A DNA stretch of 64,000 nucleotides from Massilia sp. Se16.2.3 (GTDB lineage Bacteria; Pseudomonadota; Gammaproteobacteria; Burkholderiales; Burkholderiaceae_D): positions 2,790,001-2,854,000 of the forward strand of contig NZ_CP050451.1 in assembly GCF_014171595.1 (NCBI RefSeq), read 5' to 3'. The translations under genes were made by a program, and so were the position numbers. The notes beneath the pieces are model-generated. The model had not been told where the DNA came from, did no database searches, and worked only from the letters and a program-made list of their open reading frames with translations. This document shows positions 8,653-18,237 of the stretch, in pieces; positions within the stretch are counted from its first letter, which is position 1, and every line of letters starts with the position of its first letter.

Positions 8653-9735
8653 TCAGCGCCGCGCCAGGTAGCTGCGCAGGCGCAGCTTGCCGACAATGCC
8701 GATCGGGAAGAAGTAAATCGACAGCACGAACAGCACGCCCAGCCAGAGCATCCAGCGGTCCGGATGCAGGGCCGCGGCCAGGACGGGCACGCCTTCGAGC
8801 GCGCTCGAGCCATGGGCCATCAGTTCCTTCAGGTAGTTCTGCGCCAGGATGAACAGCGCCGCACCCACCACGGCGCCATACATCGTGCCCATGCCGCCGA
8901 TGACCACGATCAGCAGGATGTCGGTCATCACCTCGAAGCCGAGCGAAGTCTTGGGCCCGACATAGCGCAGCCACAGGGCCATCAGGGCGCCGGCCAGCGC
9001 CGCCACCAGCGCGGCCAGGCAGTTGGCCCAGATGCGGTAGACGACGGTGCGGTAGCCCAGGGCCTCGGCGCGGAACTCGTTTTCGCGGATCGCCTGCAGC
9101 ACCCGCCCGAATGGCGAATTCACCAGGCGCAGCAGGAACAGGAAGAGCAGCAGGCAGCCGAAGAAGACCAGGTAATAGGTCAGCAGCTTGCCGTCGATGG
9201 AACGTCCGAACACTTCATTTTCCAGCAGCGTGAAGCCGGGCGTGAGTACCTCGGGTACGCTGAAGGTCTTGCCGTCCTCGCCGCCGGTGAAGTCCGACAG
9301 CTGCGAGGCCAGCACCGCGAACGAGGACGCCACCGCCAGCGTGATCATGGCGTAGAAGATCGCCCGCACGCGCAGCGCGAACAGGCCCACCACGAGCGCC
9401 AGGGCGAGGGCCACCAGCAGGGCAAGCCCTAAGCCGGTGAGCGCCGCCGACCAGGTCGGCTCGTCGACGGACGCCAGGCCGAGGCCAATGCCGTAGGCGC
9501 CGATCCCGTAGAACATCGTGTGCGCGAACGAGACGATGCCGGTGTAGCCCAGCAGCAGGTCATACGAGGCCACCAGCACGATGTAGACGCAGATGGTGGC
9601 AGCCGTGTTGAGGGGGCGCGCGCCGGAAGTCAGGAAGGGCGCGGCCGCCAGGCCCAGGAAGATCAGCAGCAGGAGGAGCGACAAGGCGCGGCTGCGCGGC
9701 AGGTCGCCCGAGAGAAGTCGGTTCATAGGTCCCAT
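8653..9735 (-). CDS. livM: branched-chain amino acid-type ABC transporter, LivM permease
   Basis: This inner-membrane permease subunit has about ten membrane helices across 360 residues. The LivM hallmarks GYTGIVSFAHTMFYGIGAYG near the N-terminus and the coupling-helix region LQAIRENEFRAEALGYRT are present. It is the last gene of the operon, five bases after livH. A start at the second ATG (9726) is possible. Family members move leucine-type amino acids, urea, aromatic acids or other small carboxylates, so the substrate cannot be fixed from the permease. Confidence 0.9.
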   Translation of the reverse strand: MGPMNRLLSGDLPRSRALSLLLLLIFLGLAAAPFLTSGARPLNTAATICVYIVLVASYDLLLGYTGIVSFAHTMFYGIGAYGIGLGLASVDEPTWSAALTGLGLALLVALALALVVGLFALRVRAIFYAMITLAVASSFAVLASQLSDFTGGEDGKTFSVPEVLTPGFTLLENEVFGRSIDGKLLTYYLVFFGCLLLFLFLLRLVNSPFGRVLQAIRENEFRAEALGYRTVVYRIWANCLAALVAALAGALMALWLRYVGPKTSLGFEVMTDILLIVVIGGMGTMYGAVVGAALFILAQNYLKELMAHGSSALEGVPVLAAALHPDRWMLWLGVLFVLSIYFFPIGIVGKLRLRSYLARR

Positions 9736-9739
9736 GTTG

Positions 9740-10768
9740 TCAGCCCCGCGCTTTCGAATACAGTCCGGCCGGGCGCCACAGCAGGATCGCGATCATCAGC
9801 ACGATGTTCGAGACCAGCGCGAATTTCGGTGCGAGAAAACCCGCGTAGTTGGCCACCAGGGCCATCAGGAGGGCGCCGATGAAGCAGCCGCCTACGGAAC
9901 CCAGGCCGCCGATGATGATGACGATGAAGATCATGACCATGATCTCGCCGCCCATCGCGGCCGAGAGCGTTTCCTTGTACAGTCCCCACATCACGCCGCC
10001 GAGACCCGCCAGCGCGGAACCGGCCGCGAACACGGCCACGAAGAGGCGGCGGATGCGGTAGCCCAGGCTTTCCACCATCTCGCCGTTCTCGACGCCGGCA
10101 CGAATCAAGAGGCCGATCTTGGTGCGGTTCAGGGTCAGGAACATGGCGGCGAACACCACCACGCCCACCACGACCGCTACCAGCCGGTACTTCTCGATGG
10201 CGGCGTCGCCAAGGAAGATGGCGCCGCGCAGGGAAGTCGGCAGCGGCAGCGGAATGGTCTCGGCCCCCCAGATCACGTTGATCAGCTGTTCGGCGACGAT
10301 CATGCCGCCCATCGTGATCAGGATTTGTTTCAGGTGCTGGCCATACACCGGCATGATGATGACGCGTTCAAAAGCCCAGCCGAGCAGGCCGGTGACCAGC
10401 ATCGCCACCGTGACAGCCAGCGCCAGCACGCCGAGGTTGGCCAGCAGCGAATCGACCTCGAGCCAGCCGCGCATGGGCAGCAGCACGAGGGTGGCGGCAA
10501 AGGCGCCGACGGAAACAAAAGCGCCGTGGCCGAAGTTCAGCACGTCCATCAGGCCGAACACCAGAGTCAGGCCGCTGGCCATGATGAAGATCATCATGCC
10601 CATGGCGAGCCCGGCGACGGTGAGCGTGACCCAGGTCGGGAAACTGCCAACCAGGGGCAGCATCAACAGGATCAGGGCGGGGACCAGCAGCAGCGGCGCG
10701 ATGTCGCGCGGTGCGCTCGGCAAGGGCGCATCCTGCTGGGGCGTTGCGAGGGGAAGGGAAGCACTCAT
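9740..10768 (-). CDS. livH: branched-chain amino acid-type ABC transporter, LivH permease
   Basis: This is the second permease of the transporter, 342 residues from MSASLPLATPQQDAPL. It has the LivH signature GLTLVFGLMDVLNFGHGAF and the EAA-like region TKIGLLIRAGVENGEMVESLGY. The N-terminus is about 35 residues longer than in classical LivH. It pairs with LivM in the membrane and sits seven bases after livF. Confidence 0.9.
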   Translation of the reverse strand: MSASLPLATPQQDAPLPSAPRDIAPLLLVPALILLMLPLVGSFPTWVTLTVAGLAMGMMIFIMASGLTLVFGLMDVLNFGHGAFVSVGAFAATLVLLPMRGWLEVDSLLANLGVLALAVTVAMLVTGLLGWAFERVIIMPVYGQHLKQILITMGGMIVAEQLINVIWGAETIPLPLPTSLRGAIFLGDAAIEKYRLVAVVVGVVVFAAMFLTLNRTKIGLLIRAGVENGEMVESLGYRIRRLFVAVFAAGSALAGLGGVMWGLYKETLSAAMGGEIMVMIFIVIIIGGLGSVGGCFIGALLMALVANYAGFLAPKFALVSNIVLMIAILLWRPAGLYSKARG

Positions 10769-10775
10769 TGGATTC

Positions 10776-11522
10776 CTATTGGTGGGAGTCGAGCGACAGG
10801 CCCAGGAGGCGCTGCTGCAAGGCGTCGTCGCCGGCCAGCTGCGCCATGCTGCCGGCGTGGGCGACGCGGCCATCGTCCATCACGCTCACCGTGTCGCCGA
10901 GCGAGCGCACGAAGTTGAAGTTCTGCTCGACCAGCAGGATCGTCGTCTCGAGCGCCTTCAGTTCGCGGAAGGCTGCGATCAGGCTGTGCACGATGGCCGG
11001 GGCCAGGCCCTTGGTCGGCTCGTCCACCAGCAGCAGCTTCCTTGGCTCGACGATCGCGCGGGCGATGGCCACCATCTGCTTCTGTCCGCCAGAGAGATTA
11101 CCCGCGGGGTAGTTCCAGAATTTCTTCAGGGCGGGGAAGAAGCCGCAGATCCAGTCGACGCGCGCCATGTCGAGCGGGCCGTTCGTGGCCGCCAGGTACA
11201 GGTTCTCGCGCACCGTCAGGTTCGAGAACACGGCCATGCTCTCGGGGACGTAGGCAATGCCGAGGCGGGCGATGTCGGGCGTCGCCATCTTCGTGATGTC
11301 GCGGCCGTCGAAGACGATGCTGCCCGCGCTGGCCTTCCACAGGCCCATGATGGTGCGCAGCGTCGTGGTCTTGCCGGCGCCGTTACGGCCCAGCAGCACC
11401 GAGAGGCCGCCGCGCGGCACGACCAGGTCCACCCCTTGCAGGATGTGATACTGGCCGATATGGGTGTGCACGCCGGACAGGGTCAGCAGGGGTGCTGTAT
11501 CCGCCTTCAATGGGTCAGGCAT
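10776..11522 (-). CDS. livF: branched-chain amino acid-type ABC transporter, LivF ATPase
   Basis: This 248-residue ATP-binding subunit has Walker A GRNGAGKTT, the signature NLSGGQKQMVAIARA, Walker B LLLVDEPTKGL and the switch-histidine region replaced by VEQNF, as is usual for LivF. The start MPDPLKADTAPL at 11522 overlaps the livG stop by eight bases, implying translational coupling. The LivF/LivG dimer powers the LivH/LivM permease. Confidence 0.93.
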   Translation of the reverse strand: MPDPLKADTAPLLTLSGVHTHIGQYHILQGVDLVVPRGGLSVLLGRNGAGKTTTLRTIMGLWKASAGSIVFDGRDITKMATPDIARLGIAYVPESMAVFSNLTVRENLYLAATNGPLDMARVDWICGFFPALKKFWNYPAGNLSGGQKQMVAIARAIVEPRKLLLVDEPTKGLAPAIVHSLIAAFRELKALETTILLVEQNFNFVRSLGDTVSVMDDGRVAHAGSMAQLAGDDALQQRLLGLSLDSHQ

Positions 11523-12297
11523 GTTCGGTTTCCGGTGTTCCAAGATAGGCTTCCTGTACGATCTTCGATTGCATGACTTCGCCGGGATTCCCGTCCGCCA
11601 CCAGGGTGCCGTTGTGCAGCACGATGATGCGGTCGGCCAGCTGGCGCACCACGTCCATCTTGTGCTCGACCAGCAGCACGGTCTTGTTGGCATCGCGTTT
11701 CACGGCATGGATCAGGTCGAGCACGACCGGCACCTCGTCCACGCTCATGCCGGCGGTCGGCTCGTCGAACATCAGGATGTCGGGTTCGAGCGCCAGCAGG
11801 ATCGCCACTTCCAGCTTGCGCTGGTCCCCGTGCGAGAGCGAGCCGACGCGCGCCTCGCGTTTGCCGGCCATGGCCACGCGCTCGAGGTAATGCTCGGCGC
11901 GCTCGATCAATTCCTTGTGGCCGAACCAGACCGAGAACATGTTCAGGCCCAGCCCCGCGCGGCTCTGTACCGCCAGGCGCACGTTTTCCATCACCGTCAG
12001 GTTGGGGAACAGGTTGGTCAGCTGGAAGGCGCGGCCGATGCCCAGGCGCGTGCGGCGGGCGGCGCCCTGGCGCGTGATGTCCTGGCCATTCAAGAGTACG
12101 CTACCGGAAGTGGCCGCCAGCTGGCCCGAGACCAGGTTGAAGTAGGTGGTCTTGCCGGCACCGTTGGGACCGACGATCACGGTCAGCGTGCCCGGATAAA
12201 AGTCCGCCGTCACCCCGTTCACGGCGACGTGCCCGCCGAAGCGGATGGTCAGGTCGCGCGTGGACAGGGAAGGCTGTTGCGAATTCACGGCAGTCAT
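11515..12297 (-). CDS. livG: branched-chain amino acid-type ABC transporter, LivG ATPase
   Basis: This 260-residue ATP-binding subunit has Walker A GPNGAGKTTYFN, the LivG-type signature LSHGDQRKLEVAILLA, Walker B ILMFDEPTAGMS and the switch VEHKMD. Its ATG begins one base after the stop of the binding-protein gene, so the two are tightly coupled. Confidence 0.93.
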   Translation of the reverse strand: MTAVNSQQPSLSTRDLTIRFGGHVAVNGVTADFYPGTLTVIVGPNGAGKTTYFNLVSGQLAATSGSVLLNGQDITRQGAARRTRLGIGRAFQLTNLFPNLTVMENVRLAVQSRAGLGLNMFSVWFGHKELIERAEHYLERVAMAGKREARVGSLSHGDQRKLEVAILLALEPDILMFDEPTAGMSVDEVPVVLDLIHAVKRDANKTVLLVEHKMDVVRQLADRIIVLHNGTLVADGNPGEVMQSKIVQEAYLGTPETEHA

Positions 12298-12298
12298 C

Positions 12299-13499
12299 TC
12301 AGCGCTTGTTCTTCACCGGCAGCGGCAGTTCGGTGACGGGAATTTCGCGCACGAGTTCCAGCAGGTCCCATTCGTTGGCCTGGTTCTTCTTGATGCGGAA
12401 GTGGTACATCGACTGCAGCGCCTGGTGATCCTCCTTGCGGAAGGTCATCGGGCCTTTCGGGGTCTCGAAGCGCATGCCTTCCATCGCCGCCACCAGCTGC
12501 TCGCTGTTCCCGGTCGGGACTTTCGACAGGGCGGTGAACACGGCGCTGGCCGCCGCGAAGCCGCCAGCGGTGAACATGTCGGGCGGTGCCTTGAAGCGCT
12601 TCTGGTGCTCGGCCACCAGCCAGTCGTTCATCTTGTTCTTCGGGAAGGCGTAGTAGTAATAGATCGTGCCTTCGGTGCCGGCGTAGTTCTTCCAGGTCTT
12701 CATCACCGGCAGGATGTTGCCGCCGGGAGCGAGGGCGATGCCGAAACGCTCGGGCTTCATATCGGCGATCTTGTTCATCGGGTTCGGGCCGGCCCAGACG
12801 ATGCCGAGCACGCGCGGCTGCGGCTTGTCCTTCAAGGCGTCGAACAGGCGCTGGGTCGGCGCGGTGAAGTCGGTGGCGGTGGCCGGCGCGTATTCCTCGT
12901 GCACGACCTTGGCGCGGCTGCCGGTGGCGGCCAGCGCTTCCCTTGCCGGCCTTGACGGCGTCGCGGCCGAAGGCATAGTCCTGGGCAAGGAAGGCGACGC
13001 TGCCGCCCTTGAGCGTGCTGGCGGCGGCCAGCGCATCCTGCATCGAGCTGCGCGCGGTGCGGAAGATGTACTTGTTCCACTTTTCGGCCGTGATGGCGTC
13101 GGCCACGGCCGGCTCGACGATCAGCACCTTCTTGTACTCCTTGGCCACCGGCAGCATGGCGATCGCCGAGCCGGAGGAGGTGGTTCCCACCGCGATGTCG
13201 ACCTTGTCGTCGCCATAGGCTTCGGCCAGCAGGGTGCGGCCCAGGTCAGGTTTGCTCTGGTCGTCCTTGACGATGACCTTCAGCTTGCGGCCATTGATCT
13301 CCATCTTGCCGCCGGTGAGGTATTCCAGGCCCATCATGAAGCCGGTCTCGGTTTCCTTGGCATAGGCTTCGAGCGGGCCGGTCTTGCCGGCGATGACGGC
13401 GATCTTGAGGTCGGGGCCCGCGGCCAGTGCCAGCGGCGCGGCGCCGGCGGCGAAGGCGGCCATGAGGGCGATGGACAGGGGTTTGATCAGGTGGTTCAT
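12299..13499 (-). CDS. livK: ABC transporter periplasmic substrate-binding protein, LivK type (one frameshift)
   Basis: This periplasmic type-1 binding protein delivers substrate to LivHM. The N-terminus has a Sec signal (ALMAAFAAGAAPLALA) followed by LKIAVIAGKTGPLEAYAKET, the usual start of the fold. The frame breaks near 12942, where one extra G in aaggGAAGCG interrupts VKAGK-EALAATGSRAK; the second frame continues to LPLPVKNKR. Corrected length is about 399 residues. The TSSGSAIAMLPVA stretch is the typical ligand-binding loop. The gene order K-G-F-H-M differs from the classical E. coli liv order. The specific substrate is unknown. Confidence 0.85.
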
Positions 13500-13532
13500 G
13501 GTGTCTCCTGTGATGCTGCGTGGTGCAGTTAT

Positions 13533-14430
13533 TTATGGAAGCCGGGACAGGAACTGGCGGATGGCCGCCAGCGCTTCCGGTTCGGTGAGCATCGGTGCAT
13601 GGCCGACGTTCGGCACTTCGGTGTATTGCAGCGTGGGCGCGGCGCGCCGCATCCAGGCCGCCTGTTCGGGTTCGACCAGGTCGGACAGGGCGCCGCGGAC
13701 CAGCAACACCGGACGCTTGTGCGCCAGGCGCTTGTAGGCCAGGCGCGCGGCGAGCGATGTCGGACGCAGTTTACCTGTTTGCAGGGGAGCGCGCAATGCT
13801 GGGGTCATAGCGAAGCGCGAGCTTGCCGGTGTCGTCTTCCTCGAAGGCGCGCGCGGCCCACTTGCGCCATTCCGTGTCCGGATTGTCGGGGAAGGCGCAG
13901 GCGTTGATGTCCTTCAGGTAGTCGGCCGCGTCCTGCCAGCTCGAGAGCGTGTTGCAGCGGCCCGCGTAGCCGGCGATGCGCGCCAGGCCCCGGGTCGACA
14001 GCACCGGCCCCACGTCGTTGAGGACGGCGCCCGCGATGAGCTCGATGTGGCGCACGGCCAGGGTCATGGTGATCAGGCCGCCCATCGAGGTGCCGATGAA
14101 GATGGCGCGGGAGATGCCCAGGTCGTGCATCAGCTTGACGACGTCGCCGGCGTACACGTTCGGGTTGTAGTTGTCGGGGTTGGGGTCGCGCGCCGAGTGG
14201 CCGCGGCCGCGCACATCCGGCGCCAGCACGCGCCGGCCCAGGCCTGCGATTGCAGGCGCCAGCTCGTCGAAATCGGCCGAGTTGCGGGTCAGGCCATGCA
14301 GGCAGACGACCGGCAGCCGTGCCGGCACGCGCGCCGACGGGTTGGCCTCGATGGCCAGCGCCGGGTAATCGCGTGCGTACAGTGCCAGCCCGTCGGTGCT
14401 CTGGTAGCTGATAGGTGTGTAGTTGGACAC
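13533..14430 (-). CDS. alpha/beta hydrolase (one frameshift)
   Basis: This is a cytosolic alpha/beta-hydrolase fold protein of about 298 residues. Visible features are the oxyanion region VVCLHGLTRNSADFD, the nucleophile elbow GTSMGG and the C-terminal catalytic histidine in VPNVGHAPML. The frame changes at about 13785-13797, between YDPSIA and APLQTGKLRP. It ends 33 bases upstream of livK on the same strand, so it may be the first gene of the transporter operon. That context suggests it acts on the imported compound, for example as an esterase or hydrolase, but the substrate is not shown. Confidence 0.8.
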
Positions 14431-14597
14431 GCTGGCTCAAATCCTGTGATGCTCGAAAAGAAGGGGCCATCCGCAGGGCGCGGCGGGCGCCCTGTGGCGG
14501 CGGTTGTTCCTGCAGGATGTGGTGGCTGCAGGTGCCGTCCTGCCGTCGACCGGGGCGGCGCGTGCCTGCCGCCCGATCGTTCGTCAGGAGCGGGCCG

Positions 14598-16889
14598 TCA
14601 GAAGCGGTACTCGAGGGTCGCCGACACCGTGCGCGGGTTGCCGTAGAAGGCCGTCAGCGTTCCCTCGTTGCCCAGGGTCGGGAACAGGTAGCCGGCGGTC
14701 TTGTAGCGCTCGTCGCTCAGGTTCTTGCCGTGGATGCCGGCGCGGATCTTGCCGTCGGCGCGGGTCCAGATCACGCTGGCGTCATACAGCTTGTACGACT
14801 CCTGGTCCAGCACCGAGCGGGTCTCGAACTGGTTGGTGGCACCCTTGTAGGAAACGCTGCCGATCAGCGAGATCTTGCCGTTGGCGCCGAAGAGCGGCAG
14901 GGCGATGTCGTAGTTGGCGCGCAGGTTGGCCGAGTTGCGCGGGGTGTTCTGGAAGACGCGCTGGTTGGCCACGTTCACGCCGGCCACGATGTACTCCTTG
15001 TACTCGGCATCGATGTAGCTGACCATGCCGGCCACCATGAAGTCGCGCGTCAGGTTGGCGACCGCCTCCAGTTCCACGCCCTTGATCTTGGCCTTGCCGG
15101 CATTCGTGGTGACGCCGGCGAAGCTGTCGTCGACGCCGTCGCCGTTGGTGTCGATCGCCACCGAGCCCGGGATCTGCACATCCTGGTAGTCGCTGTAGAA
15201 CAGGGCGGCATTGGTGGTGATGCGCCCGCCGTTGAAGGCGGACTTCAGGCCCAGCTCATAGGTTTCGATGGTTTCCGGCGCATAGCCGGCGCGGGCCTGG
15301 GCCAGCGGGATGCGGGTGCCGACCACGTTCAGGCGCGGGTCGAAGCCGCCGCCCTTGAAGCCTTCGGCATAGGACGCGTAGACGTTGTGGTCGGGGTTGA
15401 TCTTGTAGTTCAGGGCGATGCGCGGGGTGAACTTCTTGTCCTCGCGCTCCAGGCCGTTGCGCAGGTCGGTATCGGTGCGGAACAGGATGGCGTTCGGGTT
15501 GCCCATTTCCGGGGTGCCGTTCAGGCCCAGGTAGATCTGGCGGTAGATCGAGGCGGTGCGCTTGTCGACGGTGTAGCGTCCGCCCAGCGACAGGCTGAGG
15601 GAATCGGTGAGGTTGTAGCTGCCGTCGATGTAGGCAGCCCAGGCCTTGGTGCCGATGTCGCCGCTGGTGAAGGTCGAGCTCGGGAAGGCGCCGGCCAGGA
15701 TGGTGTCGAACTTGTTGTAGGCCTGGGCGTCGATGTAATAGATACCGGCCACGCCCTGGATGCGGTCGCCGGTGTAGGTCAGGTTGAATTCCTGGCTGGT
15801 CTGTTCGTTCTTGTACAGGGCCGGCACTTCCATGTCGACGACCGGCAGGGCGTCGAAGTCGATCGGCGCGTACGATTTGTCCTTGCGGCTGGCGGTGATC
15901 GACTTGACCGTGAACTGGTCGTTGATGCGGTATTCGACCAGGGCGGAGACGCCGTAGGCCTTCACTTCCTGCTCGTGGCCGAGCGCGCGGGTCAGGCTGG
16001 CGCGGGTGTCGAATTCGTTTTCGAGGATCGGGGCGCCGCTGGTGCGGCCGACCGTCAGGCGATGGCCGTTCTTCGGGCTCGAGTCGTCCTGGGTGCCGTC
16101 GGCGGCGATGCGGATGAACAGGTCCGGGGTGGGCGTGAACTCGGTCGACAGGCGCAGGGCGGTGACGTCCTTGTCGTAGTTCTCGGCGCCGGTGTAGAGG
16201 TTCTTGCCGAAGCCGTCGCGCTTGAAGCGGGCCACGGTGCCGCCGATGCGCAGGCTGTCGGTGACCGGGGTGCTGGCCGTGGCGACGCCTTCGATCTGGC
16301 CATAGTCGCCGACGGTGGCGCGCAGGCGCAGGTCGGGCTTGGAGCCGAGCTTGCGGGTGACATACTTGACCGCGCCGCCGATGGTGTTGCGGCCGTACAG
16401 GGTGCCCTGCGGACCGCGCAGCACTTCGATGCGCTCGACGTCGTAGATGTCGGCCACGGCCGCCTGCGGACGCGCCAGGTAGATGTCGTCGATGTAGATG
16501 CCCACGCCCGACTCGAAGCCGGCCAGCGGGTCGGCCTGGCCGACACCGCGGATGAAGGCGGTCAGCGTGGAGTTGGTCGCACGCGAGGCTTTCAGGGTGG
16601 TGTTCGGCAGGGCCAGGGCCAGCGCGGTCACGTCCGGCACGCCCTGCTTGGAGAGCTGGTCGGCGGAGAAGGCCGTGACCGACACCGGCACGTCCTGCAG
16701 CGACTCTTCGCGGCGGCGGGCGGTGACGACCACTTTCTGGACGCCGGAGGCATTCTCGCCATCGGGAGCGGGCGCGCCTGCCGACTGCTGGGCGTGGGCC
16801 ATGCCGGCCATGCTGCTCGACAGCGCGAGCAGGGCGGCGGCGGAACTGATCAGCTTCATGTTGTACGTTTTGTTCTTTGTCAGGCGCAT
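14598..16889 (-). CDS. TonB-dependent outer-membrane receptor
   Basis: This 763-residue outer-membrane beta-barrel takes up a scarce ligand using TonB energy. The start at 16889 has a ribosome binding site (ggagacacaag). A signal peptide follows (SAAALLALSSSMAGMAHA), then the TonB-box region QKVVVTARRREESLQDVPVSV and the plug with IYIDDIYLARPQ, VERIEVLRGPQGTLYGRNT and GGAVKYVTRK. The barrel ends with SATLEYRF, whose terminal Phe suits BAM insertion. A calcium-loop-like motif DTNGDGVDD lies in an extracellular stretch. It resembles the Caulobacter/sphingomonad-style receptors often used for carbohydrates or aromatics. The divergent LysR gene may regulate it. The ligand is unknown. Confidence 0.93.
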   Translation of the reverse strand: MRLTKNKTYNMKLISSAAALLALSSSMAGMAHAQQSAGAPAPDGENASGVQKVVVTARRREESLQDVPVSVTAFSADQLSKQGVPDVTALALALPNTTLKASRATNSTLTAFIRGVGQADPLAGFESGVGIYIDDIYLARPQAAVADIYDVERIEVLRGPQGTLYGRNTIGGAVKYVTRKLGSKPDLRLRATVGDYGQIEGVATASTPVTDSLRIGGTVARFKRDGFGKNLYTGAENYDKDVTALRLSTEFTPTPDLFIRIAADGTQDDSSPKNGHRLTVGRTSGAPILENEFDTRASLTRALGHEQEVKAYGVSALVEYRINDQFTVKSITASRKDKSYAPIDFDALPVVDMEVPALYKNEQTSQEFNLTYTGDRIQGVAGIYYIDAQAYNKFDTILAGAFPSSTFTSGDIGTKAWAAYIDGSYNLTDSLSLSLGGRYTVDKRTASIYRQIYLGLNGTPEMGNPNAILFRTDTDLRNGLEREDKKFTPRIALNYKINPDHNVYASYAEGFKGGGFDPRLNVVGTRIPLAQARAGYAPETIETYELGLKSAFNGGRITTNAALFYSDYQDVQIPGSVAIDTNGDGVDDSFAGVTTNAGKAKIKGVELEAVANLTRDFMVAGMVSYIDAEYKEYIVAGVNVANQRVFQNTPRNSANLRANYDIALPLFGANGKISLIGSVSYKGATNQFETRSVLDQESYKLYDASVIWTRADGKIRAGIHGKNLSDERYKTAGYLFPTLGNEGTLTAFYGNPRTVSATLEYRF

Positions 16890-17159
16890 CTTGTGTCTCC
16901 TAATTTTTGGTATGGCGGCATGCTTGGATTCGCACGCCATGCAGTGTGCTCCGGTTCGGTCTGGCTGAAAAGATAACAGCGCGCCCACCCCTTGTGCGTG
17001 AATGCACAGGCCCCGGCACCGTTTTGGGGCCTGCGCTGTCGAGGGCAAATGCTGCAAACGCACAATTTACGTGCCCTCAAACCTGCATACGGGAATAGAT
17101 TGCGGGAGGAATGTGCACTGGTGCACAATAGGGCGTCTTGATCTAGAACAAGTGCGCCA
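16890..17159. promoter_or_regulatory. divergent control region with TGTGC/GCACA dyads
   Basis: This 270-base region separates the TonB receptor and LysR gene starts. It holds a dyad TGTGC-N6-GCACA at 16993-17008, an imperfect relative (gctgcaaacgcacaa) near 17051-17065, and a perfect palindrome TGTGCAC-TG-GTGCACA at 17112-17127, which is 33 bases before the LysR ATG. The spacing fits operator sites for the LysR protein acting on both genes. Confidence 0.5.
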
Positions 17160-18053
17160 ATGAATACCCTGCCTGAGTGGACCGACCTGCGTTTTTTCCT
17201 CGAGCTGGCCCGTGCCGGCACCCTGTCGGGCGCCTCGCGCCGCCTCGATGTCGAGCACACCACCGTGGCGCGGCGCATCGACCGCCTGGAAAAGGAACTC
17301 GGCACGACGTTATTCGACCGCTCGCGCGAAGGCTATGAATTGACCGAGATGGGACTGGCCCTGCTGCCGCATGCCGAGGCGATGGAAGGCGCGGCGCTGG
17401 CCGCCGCCGAACAGCTGGGCGGGGCGGAAGTAGCCGCCCACGGCGTGGTGCGCCTGGGCGTGCCGGAAGTGTTCGGGGTCAAGGTGGTGGCGCCGCTGCT
17501 GGTGGGGCTGCTCGATGCCAATCCCGACCTCACCATCGACCTGCTGGCATTGCCGCGCTTTGCCAACCTGGCCAATCGCGAAGCCGACCTGGGCGTGATG
17601 CTCGATCCGCCCACGACCGGGCGCTACATGGTCACGCGCCTGGCGTCCTTCCGCTTCTACCTGTATGCCTCGCCGGCCTACCTGGCCAAGCACCCGCCGA
17701 TCCGCACCCAGGCGGACCTGGCCCAGCACTATTTCGTCGACTACGTACAGGACCGACTGGCCAGCCGCGAACTGTCCTACCTGGACGAACTGGGCTTCAC
17801 GCCGCGCCGGCGCCTGTGCTGCTCGGGCATGACGGCGCAGATCGAGGCGGCCTCGCTCGGCATGGGCCTGATGATGGCGCCGCCCTATGCGGTGCCCGAC
17901 GATGGCAGGCTGGTGCAGGTGCTGCCGGGCTTCTTCGCCGAGCGCTCGTTCTGGCTGGCCGCGCCCACCGACCTGTACCGGCTGCGCCGCGTGAAAGTGG
18001 TGTGGAATTTGCTGCGCGATTACGCCGACAGCCAGCCCTCATTGTTCGTGTAG
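17160..18053 (+). CDS. LysR-family transcriptional regulator
   Basis: This 297-residue DNA-binding regulator has the N-terminal winged helix (WTDLRFFLELARAGTLSGASRRLDVEHTTVARRIDRLEKELGT in pieces), then an effector-binding periplasmic-protein-like domain (RLGVPEVFGVKVVAPLL). The HTH ends in TLFDRSREGYELTEMG. It is divergent from the TonB receptor, and candidate dyads lie between them. Its stop codon TAG at 18051-18053 is the first three bases of a dispersed palindromic repeat. Confidence 0.93.
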   Translation: MNTLPEWTDLRFFLELARAGTLSGASRRLDVEHTTVARRIDRLEKELGTTLFDRSREGYELTEMGLALLPHAEAMEGAALAAAEQLGGAEVAAHGVVRLGVPEVFGVKVVAPLLVGLLDANPDLTIDLLALPRFANLANREADLGVMLDPPTTGRYMVTRLASFRFYLYASPAYLAKHPPIRTQADLAQHYFVDYVQDRLASRELSYLDELGFTPRRRLCCSGMTAQIEAASLGMGLMMAPPYAVPDDGRLVQVLPGFFAERSFWLAAPTDLYRLRRVKVVWNLLRDYADSQPSLFV

Positions 18054-18076
18054 GGTGGGCACTCCGTGCCCACGCG
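18051..18076 (+). repeat. GTAGGGTGGGC palindromic repeat, forward copy
   Basis: It reads tagggtgggcactccgtgcc then cacgcg. The inner arms TGGGCAC/GTGCCCA form a hairpin. Its TAG is the stop codon of the LysR gene, so the repeat is joined directly to the coding sequence. Confidence 0.85.
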
Positions 18077-18131
18077 GTGATGGTTGGCAGCCGAATCATC
18101 CGGCACGAAATCGGAGCCGTTACCGAACATG

Positions 18132-18171
18132 GCGTGGGCAGGGAGTGCCTCGGCAGCCTCGCCCACCCTAG
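18132..18171. repeat. degenerate copy of the palindromic repeat
   Basis: It contains gcgtgggcagggagtgcct followed by gcccaccctagta. The outer parts match the reverse form of the repeat but the centre has diverged. It lies between the two good copies at 18051 and 18212. Confidence 0.5.
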
Positions 18172-18211
18172 TACGTTGATCAGTGTCTGACGTCAACATG
18201 CCGCACCGATT

Positions 18212-18237
18212 CGCGTGGGCACGGAGTGCCCACGCTA
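18212..18237 (-). repeat. GTAGGGTGGGC palindromic repeat, reverse copy
   Basis: It reads cgcgtgggcacggagtgccc then acgcta. It faces the copy at 18051, and its last three bases (cta) are the stop codon of the leftward acetyltransferase gene. Confidence 0.85.

Noticed and set aside
14415..16976. 853-codon open frame on the plus strand
   Set aside because: It is antisense to the intact TonB receptor. Long antisense frames are expected at this GC content, and the product has no domain.
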